Shown here: piece after piece, positions 55,140 through 62,594 of the stretch
Layout of the letters: every line of letters starts with the position of its first letter
How positions within the stretch are numbered: position 1 is the first letter of the stretch
Notes under the pieces: model-generated
The model's database searches: none
What the model was told of the DNA's origin: nothing
The model's input: only the letters and a program-made list of their open reading frames with translations
Translations under genes and position numbers: made by a program
Source of the DNA: Leptospira sp. WS39.C2
GTDB taxonomy: Bacteria; Spirochaetota; Leptospiria; Leptospirales; Leptospiraceae
Direction: 5' to 3'
Length of the DNA: 64,000 bases
Assembly: GCF_040833965.1 (NCBI RefSeq)
Contig: NZ_CP162142.1
Span: forward strand, 1,513,001 to 1,577,000

Positions 55140-56635
55140 TATTTTGTTTTGATTTCCTTACTCATACTTAAATAAGTTTTATAATATTCGATTGATTGTG
55201 TTAAGACTGGGTCTAGGTCAGTGGGGTTTTCCTCTGCAAATAATCCTTTGTTTGTTGGATTTGATTTCATCCTCTCATCAAGTTTCGCTTGGATGTTTTT
55301 GGGTATGTATGGGTTTTTATCATTTGTTAACTTAATCATGTTCCAGAATTTAGTTTCATGAGGGAGTTGGATTTCTTTGTTTGGATCATCTATATTAATA
55401 TCTGGTATGATACCGAAACCTTGGATTTCTTCACCAGAAGGTAAGATCATTCTCGAATTTGTGATTGCATAGAAGTATCCAGTTTTTTTGCCTACTTCAT
55501 AGAATAATTGAAATGTTCCTTGGCCAAAAGTTCTTGATCCCAAAATGATCGCATTTTTATTTTCTCGTAAACTTCCTGCGATGAGTTCTCCACCAGCTGT
55601 TGTTTTTGGTCCAACCAAGATACCAATTGGTCCATCCCAAATGATTGGATCTCCTTTTAAGGAAGGATATAAATTCATTTCAAAACGATTTCGAATTCCA
55701 AATAGATTTTGGGAAGATGTGAATAGAGATAAAAATTTTCTAAGTTCTAAAAGATTTGATTGTTCACTCCCTCTTAAATCGATGAGAAGTGCACCAATGG
55801 TATTTTGATTTTTAGATTTTTCGTTTAACTCGTGTTCTATGATTTTTTTAGTCGCACTTGCAATTGTAAATTGATCATTGAATTGAAGGAAGTTTTTGAT
55901 ATTGATATAAAGTATGTCGGGGTATCCGAAAATCACTCTATGTGAGATGTGGTCCAATACATTAAATGATGTATCAGACTTAATTTCTTTTGCATCATAA
56001 ACACGAGTATGCGGATCAATTTCCTCAGTATACCCTAACATAGTGAGAAATATAATTCTTTCTAATACTTCGTTTGGACTTTTGTTTTGTGTCGGATCAT
56101 TTTTTGCTATTGTATAAATGGTATCCAAATACCTTTCTAAATCATTGATATCTAAATTTAAACCTGCGAGGTGGAGGTTTAATTCTTTTCTTTTTTTGTG
56201 ATCCCAATCAGACAATTCAATTTTGTTTGTTTGGTCTCTTTTGAGAAATATAAACGTTTGGTCTTCTGAGGGAAGTGGACTACCGTAAGGGATTAACTTT
56301 GAATTTGTTTTATTTGCTTCATAGAAACTTTTTGGATACACTTCCAAAGAAACCATTTGGTAAGCTTTTAGAATCGCTCCACCTATACAGGCAGAAATAT
56401 TGATTTTTTCGCTTGTTAGGTGTAATAAGCTGATGTCATTTTTTAGTTTTAAAAAATGTTCTAAATTGATTTTGCCAGAATAGAGGTATGGGTATTTGGA
56501 TTCTTTTTTAAACGTTTCTATGGAATCAATTTTTAAGTTTGATTGGGTGCGTGTTTTATTTTGACCAGGTTTACAGGTACAAACAGTTAGGAAAAAAATC
56601 GTAAAAAAGCAGAGGGAAAAAAAGGAAAATTTCAT
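55139..56635 (-). CDS. S41-family (C-terminal processing protease) lipoprotein, catalytic residues lost
   Basis: A 498-residue lipoprotein (LTVCTC lipobox). Residues 195-230 hold TMLGYTEEIDPHTRVYDAKE, the DPH helix found before the catalytic core in CtpA/Tsp proteins. The core follows with ALLIDLRGSEQSN, GPIGILVGPKTTAGGELIAG and TFGQGTFQLFY. In CtpA/Tsp, Ser and Lys lie 25 residues apart (SASE...TFGKG). Here the equivalent positions are Ala (in TTAGGE) and Gln (TFGQG), so both are lost. The usual PDZ domain between DPH helix and core seems missing. It is probably a binding pseudoenzyme. First gene of an operon with two ankyrin lipoproteins. Confidence 0.78.
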   Translation of the reverse strand: MKFSFFSLCFFTIFFLTVCTCKPGQNKTRTQSNLKIDSIETFKKESKYPYLYSGKINLEHFLKLKNDISLLHLTSEKINISACIGGAILKAYQMVSLEVYPKSFYEANKTNSKLIPYGSPLPSEDQTFIFLKRDQTNKIELSDWDHKKRKELNLHLAGLNLDINDLERYLDTIYTIAKNDPTQNKSPNEVLERIIFLTMLGYTEEIDPHTRVYDAKEIKSDTSFNVLDHISHRVIFGYPDILYINIKNFLQFNDQFTIASATKKIIEHELNEKSKNQNTIGALLIDLRGSEQSNLLELRKFLSLFTSSQNLFGIRNRFEMNLYPSLKGDPIIWDGPIGILVGPKTTAGGELIAGSLRENKNAIILGSRTFGQGTFQLFYEVGKKTGYFYAITNSRMILPSGEEIQGFGIIPDINIDDPNKEIQLPHETKFWNMIKLTNDKNPYIPKNIQAKLDERMKSNPTNKGLFAEENPTDLDPVLTQSIEYYKTYLSMSKEIKTK

Positions 56636-56844
56636 AAACTAAGGATTAGCAGTCCCTAGGTGATCTCAAAAGTAAATGAATTTCTACAGAATTTCTACTT
56701 TTTTTCTTTTTGGTTTCATTTCTTTCGGAAATGGATTGAATTCTTTGCCAATGGCTTTTTACTTTTGTCATTAGATCATGGGTGCGCGGAAACTTTTTAG
56801 TTTTTTAGCCTTTTTCTAAAACTATAGTTTTTATGAGGTAGATT

Positions 56845-57336
56845 GTGAGATCATTTGTTTCTTTCTTTTTGGTAATTTTCTATTTTTCATCTTTTTTTGC
56901 CCTAACCGCCCAAACAACAAAGGCTAAGGAAGCAGAGGCGACTTCCGCCAAGCCGGCAACCTTATACCATAAAGTTGAAAAAAATCTAATCAAAAAACTG
57001 TTATTAGATTCTGGTTATAAAATAATCAGCGATGAAGACAAACTTTTAATTGTTACATACCAAGATTTTAAAGTGGGTTTAATGTCCGGAAACGATACTT
57101 CCATTCAATTTTATTCTTCGTTTAATACGGACAAAAAAAATAAAATTGAATTAGCAAATAAGTGGAACCAAAAAATGAGATATTCCAGAAGTTATATGGA
57201 CTCGGAAGGTAGACTTGTTCTGGAAAGTGACTTTGATTATTCGGGAGGCGTCAGCGAAGAAGCCATCAAAGAATTTTTAGTAAAATTCCAAATTTTAAAT
57301 TCTCAATTTAGCACACTTCTCATTCTTGCTGAATGA
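56845..57336 (+). CDS. YbjN-like secreted protein
   Basis: A 163-residue exported protein from GTG 56845, with a signal peptide ending LTAQ. The mature part resembles YbjN/type III chaperone-like folds: LLLDSGYKIISDEDKLLIV, IELANKWNQKMRYSRSYMDS and GRLVLESDFDYSGGVSEEAI. YbjN proteins are thought to be regulators or folding partners; secretion of this fold is a Leptospira-like trait. A clear terminator follows. Confidence 0.65.
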   Translation: MRSFVSFFLVIFYFSSFFALTAQTTKAKEAEATSAKPATLYHKVEKNLIKKLLLDSGYKIISDEDKLLIVTYQDFKVGLMSGNDTSIQFYSSFNTDKKNKIELANKWNQKMRYSRSYMDSEGRLVLESDFDYSGGVSEEAIKEFLVKFQILNSQFSTLLILAE

Positions 57337-57357
57337 TCTTTGAATTTCTAATATTTT

Positions 57358-57388
57358 AAAAATGGGAATACCTTTCCCATTTTTTTTT
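57358..57388 (+). terminator. Intrinsic terminator after ybjN-like gene
   Basis: AAAAATGGGA (57358-57367) and TCCCATTTTT (57375-57384) form a 10-bp stem with a 7-base loop and a T-run of more than eight. Confidence 0.85.
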
Positions 57389-57922
57389 CGATACTGAAAA
57401 CCTGTGATGTGAAGAAATCATAGGTTGTGGTTTTTCGTTTCCTAATAGATAACATTCTGTTTTGCCTATCGATTTTAAAATGAGATTGTTTGGAAGTTTC
57501 GATGCTGTGTGCCTATATTTACGAAGATCGAACAGGAATTAGATGTCAACGGCAGTGAATTTAGGTTATCTAGAGCCAATTCAAATTGTTTCTCAGTGAA
57601 AAGTGAGATTTGGATAATGTCAGTTAGGTGATTGGTTCAAAAGGAATCAATTTGTTATGCACTTGAAATGCTTTTCGAAAAAAGCGTAACAAGAAAGAAG
57701 TAAGCCACATTAGATGAAACATATTGATTATTTCATTGTTTTCAAAAAAAGGATATGCAAAAATCCCAACCGAGTCCTTACAAAATGAATGGGTGTAAGC
57801 CCTTCATTTGAAGCTCATTTTTGACTGAAGATTCAATTTCATATTACGGCTTTTATGAACAGGAAATCCTACAATTCTGTAAAAAAAAATAGTATTCGGA
57901 GGAGGATCTCACGAGGACATTG
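57389..57922. other. Gene-free region before VOC gene
   Basis: About 530 bases with no supportable gene. It holds a hairpin with arms AACCT/AGGTT near 57401-57428, and short, poorly coding open frames. A purine-rich tract near 57898-57914 precedes a mini-ORF. It may carry the promoter and leader of the VOC gene or a decayed gene; I cannot tell which. Confidence 0.5.
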
Positions 57923-57961
57923 ATGGAAAAGAAATACTCGATTTTTGAAAAAAGAAGATAG
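57923..57961 (+). CDS. Possible 12-codon leader ORF
   Basis: ATG 57923 to TAG 57959-57961 encodes [12 protein letters not shown], preceded by GGAGGAGG and CGAGGAC purine tracts. It ends 13 bases before the VOC gene start. Reading it as a leader peptide or as chance cannot be decided from one sequence. Confidence 0.25.
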   Translation: MEKKYSIFEKRR

Positions 57962-57974
57962 GAGAGAAATTTAC

Positions 57975-58436
57975 ATGTCGCGTCCATTTAAAGTTTTAGG
58001 CATACAACAAGTTGCGATTGGTGGAGAATCCAAAGAAAAATTATCCAAATTTTGGGTGGAAGTCATGGGACTCACAAAGGTCTCTGATTATAAAAGTGAA
58101 AAAGAGAATGTGGATGAAGATATACTCTCTATGGGCAATGGTCCTTATAAAGTAGAAATAGATCTTATGCAACCAATTGACCCAAACAAAAGTCCCAAGG
58201 TACATGATCCGAAACTCAATCATATCGGATTATGGATAGATAAATTGGAAGAGTGTGTGGAATACCTAACCAAACAAGGTGTACGTTTCACTCCTGGTGG
58301 AATTCGTAAAGGTGCCGCTGGTTATAATGTATGTTTTATCCATCCAAAAGGAAATGAAGAATTCCCACTCTGTAGCGAAGGGGTTCTTGTCGAACTTGTA
58401 CAAGCACCAGAAGAGGTAATCAAAGCATTAGGGTAA
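57975..58436 (+). CDS. VOC-family protein (glyoxalase/epimerase type)
   Basis: A 153-residue cytoplasmic protein with two VOC half-folds: [20 protein letters not shown] with FWVEVMGL, then [19 protein letters not shown] and [20 protein letters not shown], ending [11 protein letters not shown]. Conserved metal-type residues (H in NHIG, E in LVELVQ) recall methylmalonyl-CoA epimerase and glyoxalase I. The exact reaction is not clear. AGGAGAG lies 9-15 bases before ATG 57975, deciding this start over an in-frame TTG at 57945. Confidence 0.78.
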   Translation: MSRPFKVLGIQQVAIGGESKEKLSKFWVEVMGLTKVSDYKSEKENVDEDILSMGNGPYKVEIDLMQPIDPNKSPKVHDPKLNHIGLWIDKLEECVEYLTKQGVRFTPGGIRKGAAGYNVCFIHPKGNEEFPLCSEGVLVELVQAPEEVIKALG

Positions 58437-58437
58437 T

Positions 58438-59052
58438 TTAATATTGTTGCAAACGATTGGTGTCATAACCAATCGTTTGTGCATATTGGATGTATTCGTT
58501 TTCAACATCCTGGGAAATGGTTTTTTCCCGAGAGAAAATCCACAAAAAATTTGGCTCTGGTCCACCAATGAGTGCCGTTTGGTATCCCGAACGATCGATT
58601 CGCAAAATCAAATAATCACCAAAAAAAACTGGGTATAAAAAACTTACCTTTAACTTTCCAACACTTGGGTCAGGTAAAATCGCAACTCCAGATAGTGAAC
58701 TTTGCCCATTTGCCGAAATACCACGATTGATGACTTGTATGTTTCCATCATTTTGAAGGGTATAAGTGGCAGTCACATCTGAAAGACCTGTTTGGAATGA
58801 ATTATCGATGCGTCTGATCTCGTTCCAAGTACCAAGAAACCGGTTCCAATCAATATTCCTTTCCGCATAAACATCAAACCGAGATGTAGAAACAAAACTT
58901 CCAAGACTAACTGAGAGTAAGGATGTGTATGGATTGTCTTTGGGTCCGTTTTGGTTTGGGAGGGTAGGGTTACAGTTTTGAATGAAAAGAAATACAATTG
59001 CCAAGAGAATTGTCCCGCGGATTTTCCCTTTCTGTTTTATTTTCCCTTCCAT
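58438..59052 (-). CDS. blc: Bacterial lipocalin (Blc-like) lipoprotein
   Basis: A 204-residue lipoprotein (FLFIQNC lipobox). The lipocalin signature is clear: NRFLGTWNEIRRIDNSFQTG, then LSDVTATYTLQNDGNIQVIN, KVSFLYPVFFGDYLILRID and FLWIFSREKTIS with a final GYDTNRL. Blc-type lipocalins bind lysophospholipids in the outer-membrane inner leaflet. The insert after INRG is longer than usual. Convergent with the VOC gene, 1 base between them. Confidence 0.88.
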   Translation of the reverse strand: MEGKIKQKGKIRGTILLAIVFLFIQNCNPTLPNQNGPKDNPYTSLLSVSLGSFVSTSRFDVYAERNIDWNRFLGTWNEIRRIDNSFQTGLSDVTATYTLQNDGNIQVINRGISANGQSSLSGVAILPDPSVGKLKVSFLYPVFFGDYLILRIDRSGYQTALIGGPEPNFLWIFSREKTISQDVENEYIQYAQTIGYDTNRLQQY

Positions 59053-59094
59053 CTTGTATTAGAGTGGAAGGGTTTTACTGTTGTTAAAAAAAAA

Positions 59095-60054
59095 TCAGCT
59101 AACGGTATTCTTTTTTTGGTGGGCCAATCGCCAATACAAATAGGCAAAACAGGCAAGGATGGTTGTAATGAGAAACTGTGTGAGGTGGACGACAGTTGCA
59201 TACACTAGGCCTTCACCAGGGTCTCTGCCTAAAATGATAAATCCAGAAATGATTGCTGCATGGAAAACACCAATCCCAGATGGCGCTGATGGAATGGCCA
59301 CACCCATTCCCCCTAAAAACATAAAGAGGAGGGCTTCTGGAAATCGTATGGGCATCCCAATCAAATAACCAGCCAAATAATAGGAGATCGCATAACCAAA
59401 CACCCACGTTGGCAGAGAATACAAAACTGGTTTTAAGAGTTTATCTCCTTGCAAAAAATCAGAAAATTCTACTAGGTGATGGTCAAGTTTTGTTTCATAT
59501 AAGGTTTTTTTTCCAATCAAGGAAAAACATTTTAATAAAATTGTTCGTAGTGTTGTTAAAAAATATTTCACTAAAATAAGTCCAACTAACATTCCTAAAA
59601 TGACGAGAGTTGAAATTAATAATAAACTTAAATTTTTAGATTGCCCAAGACCCATATAAAAAAGAGCCGTAGCTCCAATCACCACGACAGCACCTAAATC
59701 CATTACCTTCTCTAAAAAAATACGACTGAGTAGGTGGGTAAGAGGCAAATCGGAATCCTTTTTGTTCATAAGGAGTCTTACCAAATCGCCACCACGAGCG
59801 GGTAAAACCATATTCAATCCAACACCAATGATCGCAGTAGAAAAGGATTGAGAAAATGTGATTTTTTTCTCGAGTAAATGAAACCAACGAATCGAAAACG
59901 GCACAAAGGCCCAAAGGTTGGATAAAAATAAGAGAGGAAAAATCCACCAGTTGATTTTTCCTTCAAGTCGTTTAAATTCACTTAGATCAAAGTTTTTTTG
60001 TAAGAAGTAAACGGCAATGCCTGATACGATGATTCCAAAAATTAATTTTCTCAT
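59095..60054 (-). CDS. Lysylphosphatidylglycerol synthase-TM/flippase-like membrane protein
   Basis: A 319-residue protein with eight or so TM segments in the LPG_synthase_TM (AglD/UPF0104) pattern: WWIFPLLFLSNLWAFVPFSI, GVGLNMVLPARGGDLVRLLM (conserved P-A-R-x-G-D), SRIFLEKVMDL and IPSAPSGIGVFHAAI. Family members flip or synthesise lipid-linked molecules. No lysyl-transferase domain is attached. ATG 60054 (MRKLIFG) is chosen. Next to a HIT gene, 13 bases away. Confidence 0.82.
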   Translation of the reverse strand: MRKLIFGIIVSGIAVYFLQKNFDLSEFKRLEGKINWWIFPLLFLSNLWAFVPFSIRWFHLLEKKITFSQSFSTAIIGVGLNMVLPARGGDLVRLLMNKKDSDLPLTHLLSRIFLEKVMDLGAVVVIGATALFYMGLGQSKNLSLLLISTLVILGMLVGLILVKYFLTTLRTILLKCFSLIGKKTLYETKLDHHLVEFSDFLQGDKLLKPVLYSLPTWVFGYAISYYLAGYLIGMPIRFPEALLFMFLGGMGVAIPSAPSGIGVFHAAIISGFIILGRDPGEGLVYATVVHLTQFLITTILACFAYLYWRLAHQKKNTVS

Positions 60055-60067
60055 ACTTATCTCTTGA

Positions 60068-60412
60068 TTATCCTGGTGGCCACTGCATGTGTCTTCCACC
60101 TAATAGATGGAAGTGGAGGTGACCCACCGTTTGTCCTCCATGGTTTCCACAATTATTGACCACTCGGTATCCTTTGTCAAAAATTCCGTTTTTCTCTGCT
60201 AGTTTGGGGATCACTTGGAAAATTTCCTGTATCACTTTTGGATCCAAGGATCCAATTTCATTCATACTTGTGATATGTGCTTTAGGTATGAGAAGGAGGT
60301 GGATTGGGGCTTGAGGAGTGATGTCATGGAATACAAAAATAGAATCAGATTCATATTCTTTTTTTGATGGGATTTCTCCACTAATGATTTTACAGAATAT
60401 ACAATTTTCCAT
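60068..60412 (-). CDS. HIT-family nucleotide hydrolase/transferase
   Basis: A 114-residue protein of Hint-type length. Seen: CIFCKIISGEIPSKKEYESD (two Cys of the HINT zinc-like N-terminus), FHDITPQAPIHLLLIPKAHI, and the HxHxH histidine triad QTVGHLHFHLLGGR, whose central His forms the covalent AMP intermediate. ATG 60412 overlaps the ROK gene by a few bases and is preferred to the longer frame from 60451. Confidence 0.93.
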   Translation of the reverse strand: MENCIFCKIISGEIPSKKEYESDSIFVFHDITPQAPIHLLLIPKAHITSMNEIGSLDPKVIQEIFQVIPKLAEKNGIFDKGYRVVNNCGNHGGQTVGHLHFHLLGGRHMQWPPG

Positions 60413-60413
60413 A

Positions 60414-61310
60414 TTATGATTTTTCCTTAGCAAATACAAGTGATGCTGCACCTAAAGTTCCGGATATATTCCCACCAAGTCCAATTTGTAAACGATCGTT
60501 TAACACAGTAAAAATGGTGGTACGGATTTCTTTTTCTAAAATTCCACCAAACAAATCATAAGATTTGGTGATCCCACCAACAAATACGACTGCTTCTGGA
60601 TTGAGTAAATGGACTGCATTGCGTACTGCATGGGCAAGTGTGATGGTTCCAAATTCCAAAACTTCTTTTGCAATCTTATCCCCACTTCTCACAAGATTGA
60701 AAAATTCCTCAGCATTGGTGAGTAGGGTATTTGTTTTTTCATAATAACGATTTATAAAACCTTTAGTGGAAAAATAACTTTCAACACAACCTTTTACTCC
60801 GCATCCACATAATGCACCACCAATCACTGCTGTAGTGTGACCAATTTCGATTCCATTCCCTAAAAAACCTGAATACAATTTTCCATTGGTAACAAATCCA
60901 CCTCCAATCCCAGTCCCTAAGGTTAAGATCAATTGTGATTCATAAGATTTGTATTTTCCGAAGATTGCTTCGCCTAATGCAGCGCAGTTGGCATCGTTTT
61001 CGTAAAAAACAGGGAGTGAAAATTCTTTTTCTAAAGTGGATTTGATCGGAACATTTTTGATTCCTTTTATATTAGCACTCGTTAACAAAACACCAGATTC
61101 ATTGTTTAAAGGTCCAGGAGAACCGATTCCAATCCCTTTACATGTAGTTACCAGAGGTGCAATGGTATCGATTAAAACGGTCAAAAAAGACAAATTGTCT
61201 AAATGTTCTGGGGTTTTAGAATGGTTGGATTTGAGTTCTAGACCGTTTGCATCAAATAACGAAGCACGGATACTACCACCACCAATATCAACTCCAATTG
61301 CATCATCCAA
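60414..61310 (-). CDS. ROK-family sugar kinase (glucokinase-like)
   Basis: A 298-residue protein with the ROK kinase core: GVDIGGGSIRASLFD (phosphate-1), a GIGSPGPLNNESG sugar-binding loop, FYENDANCAALGE (catalytic Asp in ND), LGTGIGGGFV and the zinc motif CGCGVKGCVE. No HTH domain is present, so it is a kinase rather than a repressor. Glucose or N-acetylglucosamine/mannosamine are the usual substrates; the choice is open. Confidence 0.88.
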   Translation of the reverse strand: MDDAIGVDIGGGSIRASLFDANGLELKSNHSKTPEHLDNLSFLTVLIDTIAPLVTTCKGIGIGSPGPLNNESGVLLTSANIKGIKNVPIKSTLEKEFSLPVFYENDANCAALGEAIFGKYKSYESQLILTLGTGIGGGFVTNGKLYSGFLGNGIEIGHTTAVIGGALCGCGVKGCVESYFSTKGFINRYYEKTNTLLTNAEEFFNLVRSGDKIAKEVLEFGTITLAHAVRNAVHLLNPEAVVFVGGITKSYDLFGGILEKEIRTTIFTVLNDRLQIGLGGNISGTLGAASLVFAKEKS

Positions 61311-61314
61311 AACC

Positions 61315-61986
61315 TTACTCTCCTTTGATCACTTGTTCAAACCTTCCGTTTTTCATTTCATAAACGGTTTGGGCATCAAAAGCGAGTTTCATATCGTGGG
61401 TTACTAGAATGATTGAGTGGTTACGTTTGTTGTATTCATTGAGTAATAATTGGACAAGGTAACTATTTTCTGGATCCAAATCACCCGAAGGTTCATCAGC
61501 AAAAAGTATGGCGGGGTCATTGATGAGGGAACGGGCAATCGCTGCCTTTTGGATCTGTCCCCCTGACAGAGTCCTTGGTAAGGAATTTTGAATGTCACCT
61601 AATTTTAAGTGTTCGATGAGGTAGTCACATTTTCGGATATAATCATCATTCGAAAACTTTTTTGTAAAGAGTGCAGGTAGTAGAATATTCTCTTTGATGG
61701 TTAGGTTTCCCACAAGTTCCGAAAATTGGAAAACAAGTCCTAGGTCACGTGCCCGAATCTCTGCTAACTCTTGTTTGGAAATCTGAGAAAGTTTGATTTG
61801 GTCGTACAAAATGTCCCCTTCTGTAGGCGACAACATCCCAGTTAACATAGAAAGTAGTGTGGTTTTTCCAGATCCAGATGGACCTATGATGGCAACATAA
61901 TCACCTTGGTTCACATCAAAACTGACGGAACTCACAGCTTCCTCTTTTCCAAATCGTTTGGTCAGGTTGTGGACACGGAGTAACAT
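61315..61986 (-). CDS. ABC transporter ATP-binding protein (LolD/MacB type)
   Basis: A 223-residue nucleotide-binding domain: Walker [13 protein letters not shown]-loop VFQFSEL, signature [15 protein letters not shown], Walker [13 protein letters not shown] and the H-loop LVTHD. The SGGQ-type signature and length match LolD/FtsE/MacB ATPases. Its ATG shares one base with the stop of the upstream permease gene, so the pair forms one small ABC system. Confidence 0.93.
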   Translation of the reverse strand: MLLRVHNLTKRFGKEEAVSSVSFDVNQGDYVAIIGPSGSGKTTLLSMLTGMLSPTEGDILYDQIKLSQISKQELAEIRARDLGLVFQFSELVGNLTIKENILLPALFTKKFSNDDYIRKCDYLIEHLKLGDIQNSLPRTLSGGQIQKAAIARSLINDPAILFADEPSGDLDPENSYLVQLLLNEYNKRNHSIILVTHDMKLAFDAQTVYEMKNGRFEQVIKGE

Positions 61987-62594
61987 TATTTTTGCCTCCG
62001 GATGGACTTGTAAGGATCTATAAAAGTACTAATCCCAACTGTTGGAACTGTCACAAGGATTCCGAGAAAGAGAAATAGCACCAAACAAGTGAAAACGGAT
62101 TTTGCCTCACCCAAAATCCCAAAATCTGGAGGAGGGGCTAACATACCTATATTGATTAGGACTGCGAGTAGGAAACTTGGCAAAAATAGGAAAAATAAGG
62201 ACAATGCATGTAGGAAGATACACCCCATTCTGTTTCCCCCAACTGCCATCATCACTCCGATATCTCCCAGAGCATGCAGGCAATGGAAGAAAAATAAAGT
62301 CATGAGTGCAAAGCTAGTAGCGTAAAAAAGAATCTGAGGAGACTTGTCAAAGGAAACGATACTAGAAAGAGACACTCCCGCGTATAAATGGAAGTGGATC
62401 CTGACTGCTAGGACGAGGAAAGTAAAAACAAGAGTTCCCACTAGGCCATAGGCCAAGGAATAGAGACGATCTCGGAGGAGAAGTCGAAGGGCAAATGAAA
62501 TGTAGGTGAGTTGTATCACTTCCAGGACAGAATTGACGTAAGACTCTTTTTTACCAACCAAAATAGGGAAATAGGAAGTATTCGAATTTGGCAT
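61986..62594 (-). CDS. Short ABC permease-like membrane protein (FtsX/MacB type)
   Basis: A 202-residue membrane protein with four TM segments: one near residue 50 ([18 protein letters not shown]), one near 95, one near 130 ([20 protein letters not shown]) and one near 175. The arrangement resembles the C-terminal half of FtsX/LolC-type permeases, with no clear large periplasmic domain. It directly precedes the ATPase gene (one-base overlap). Its ATG overlaps the divergent TPR gene start by about 7 bases. Permease role inferred from context. Confidence 0.65.
   Translation of the reverse strand: MPNSNTSYFPILVGKKESYVNSVLEVIQLTYISFALRLLLRDRLYSLAYGLVGTLVFTFLVLAVRIHFHLYAGVSLSSIVSFDKSPQILFYATSFALMTLFFFHCLHALGDIGVMMAVGGNRMGCIFLHALSLFFLFLPSFLLAVLINIGMLAPPPDFGILGEAKSVFTCLVLFLFLGILVTVPTVGISTFIDPYKSIRRQK

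Noticed and set aside
57543..57599. Short ORF MSTAVNLGYLEPIQIVSQ
   Set aside because: 18 codons, no ribosome-binding site and no related sequence known to me.
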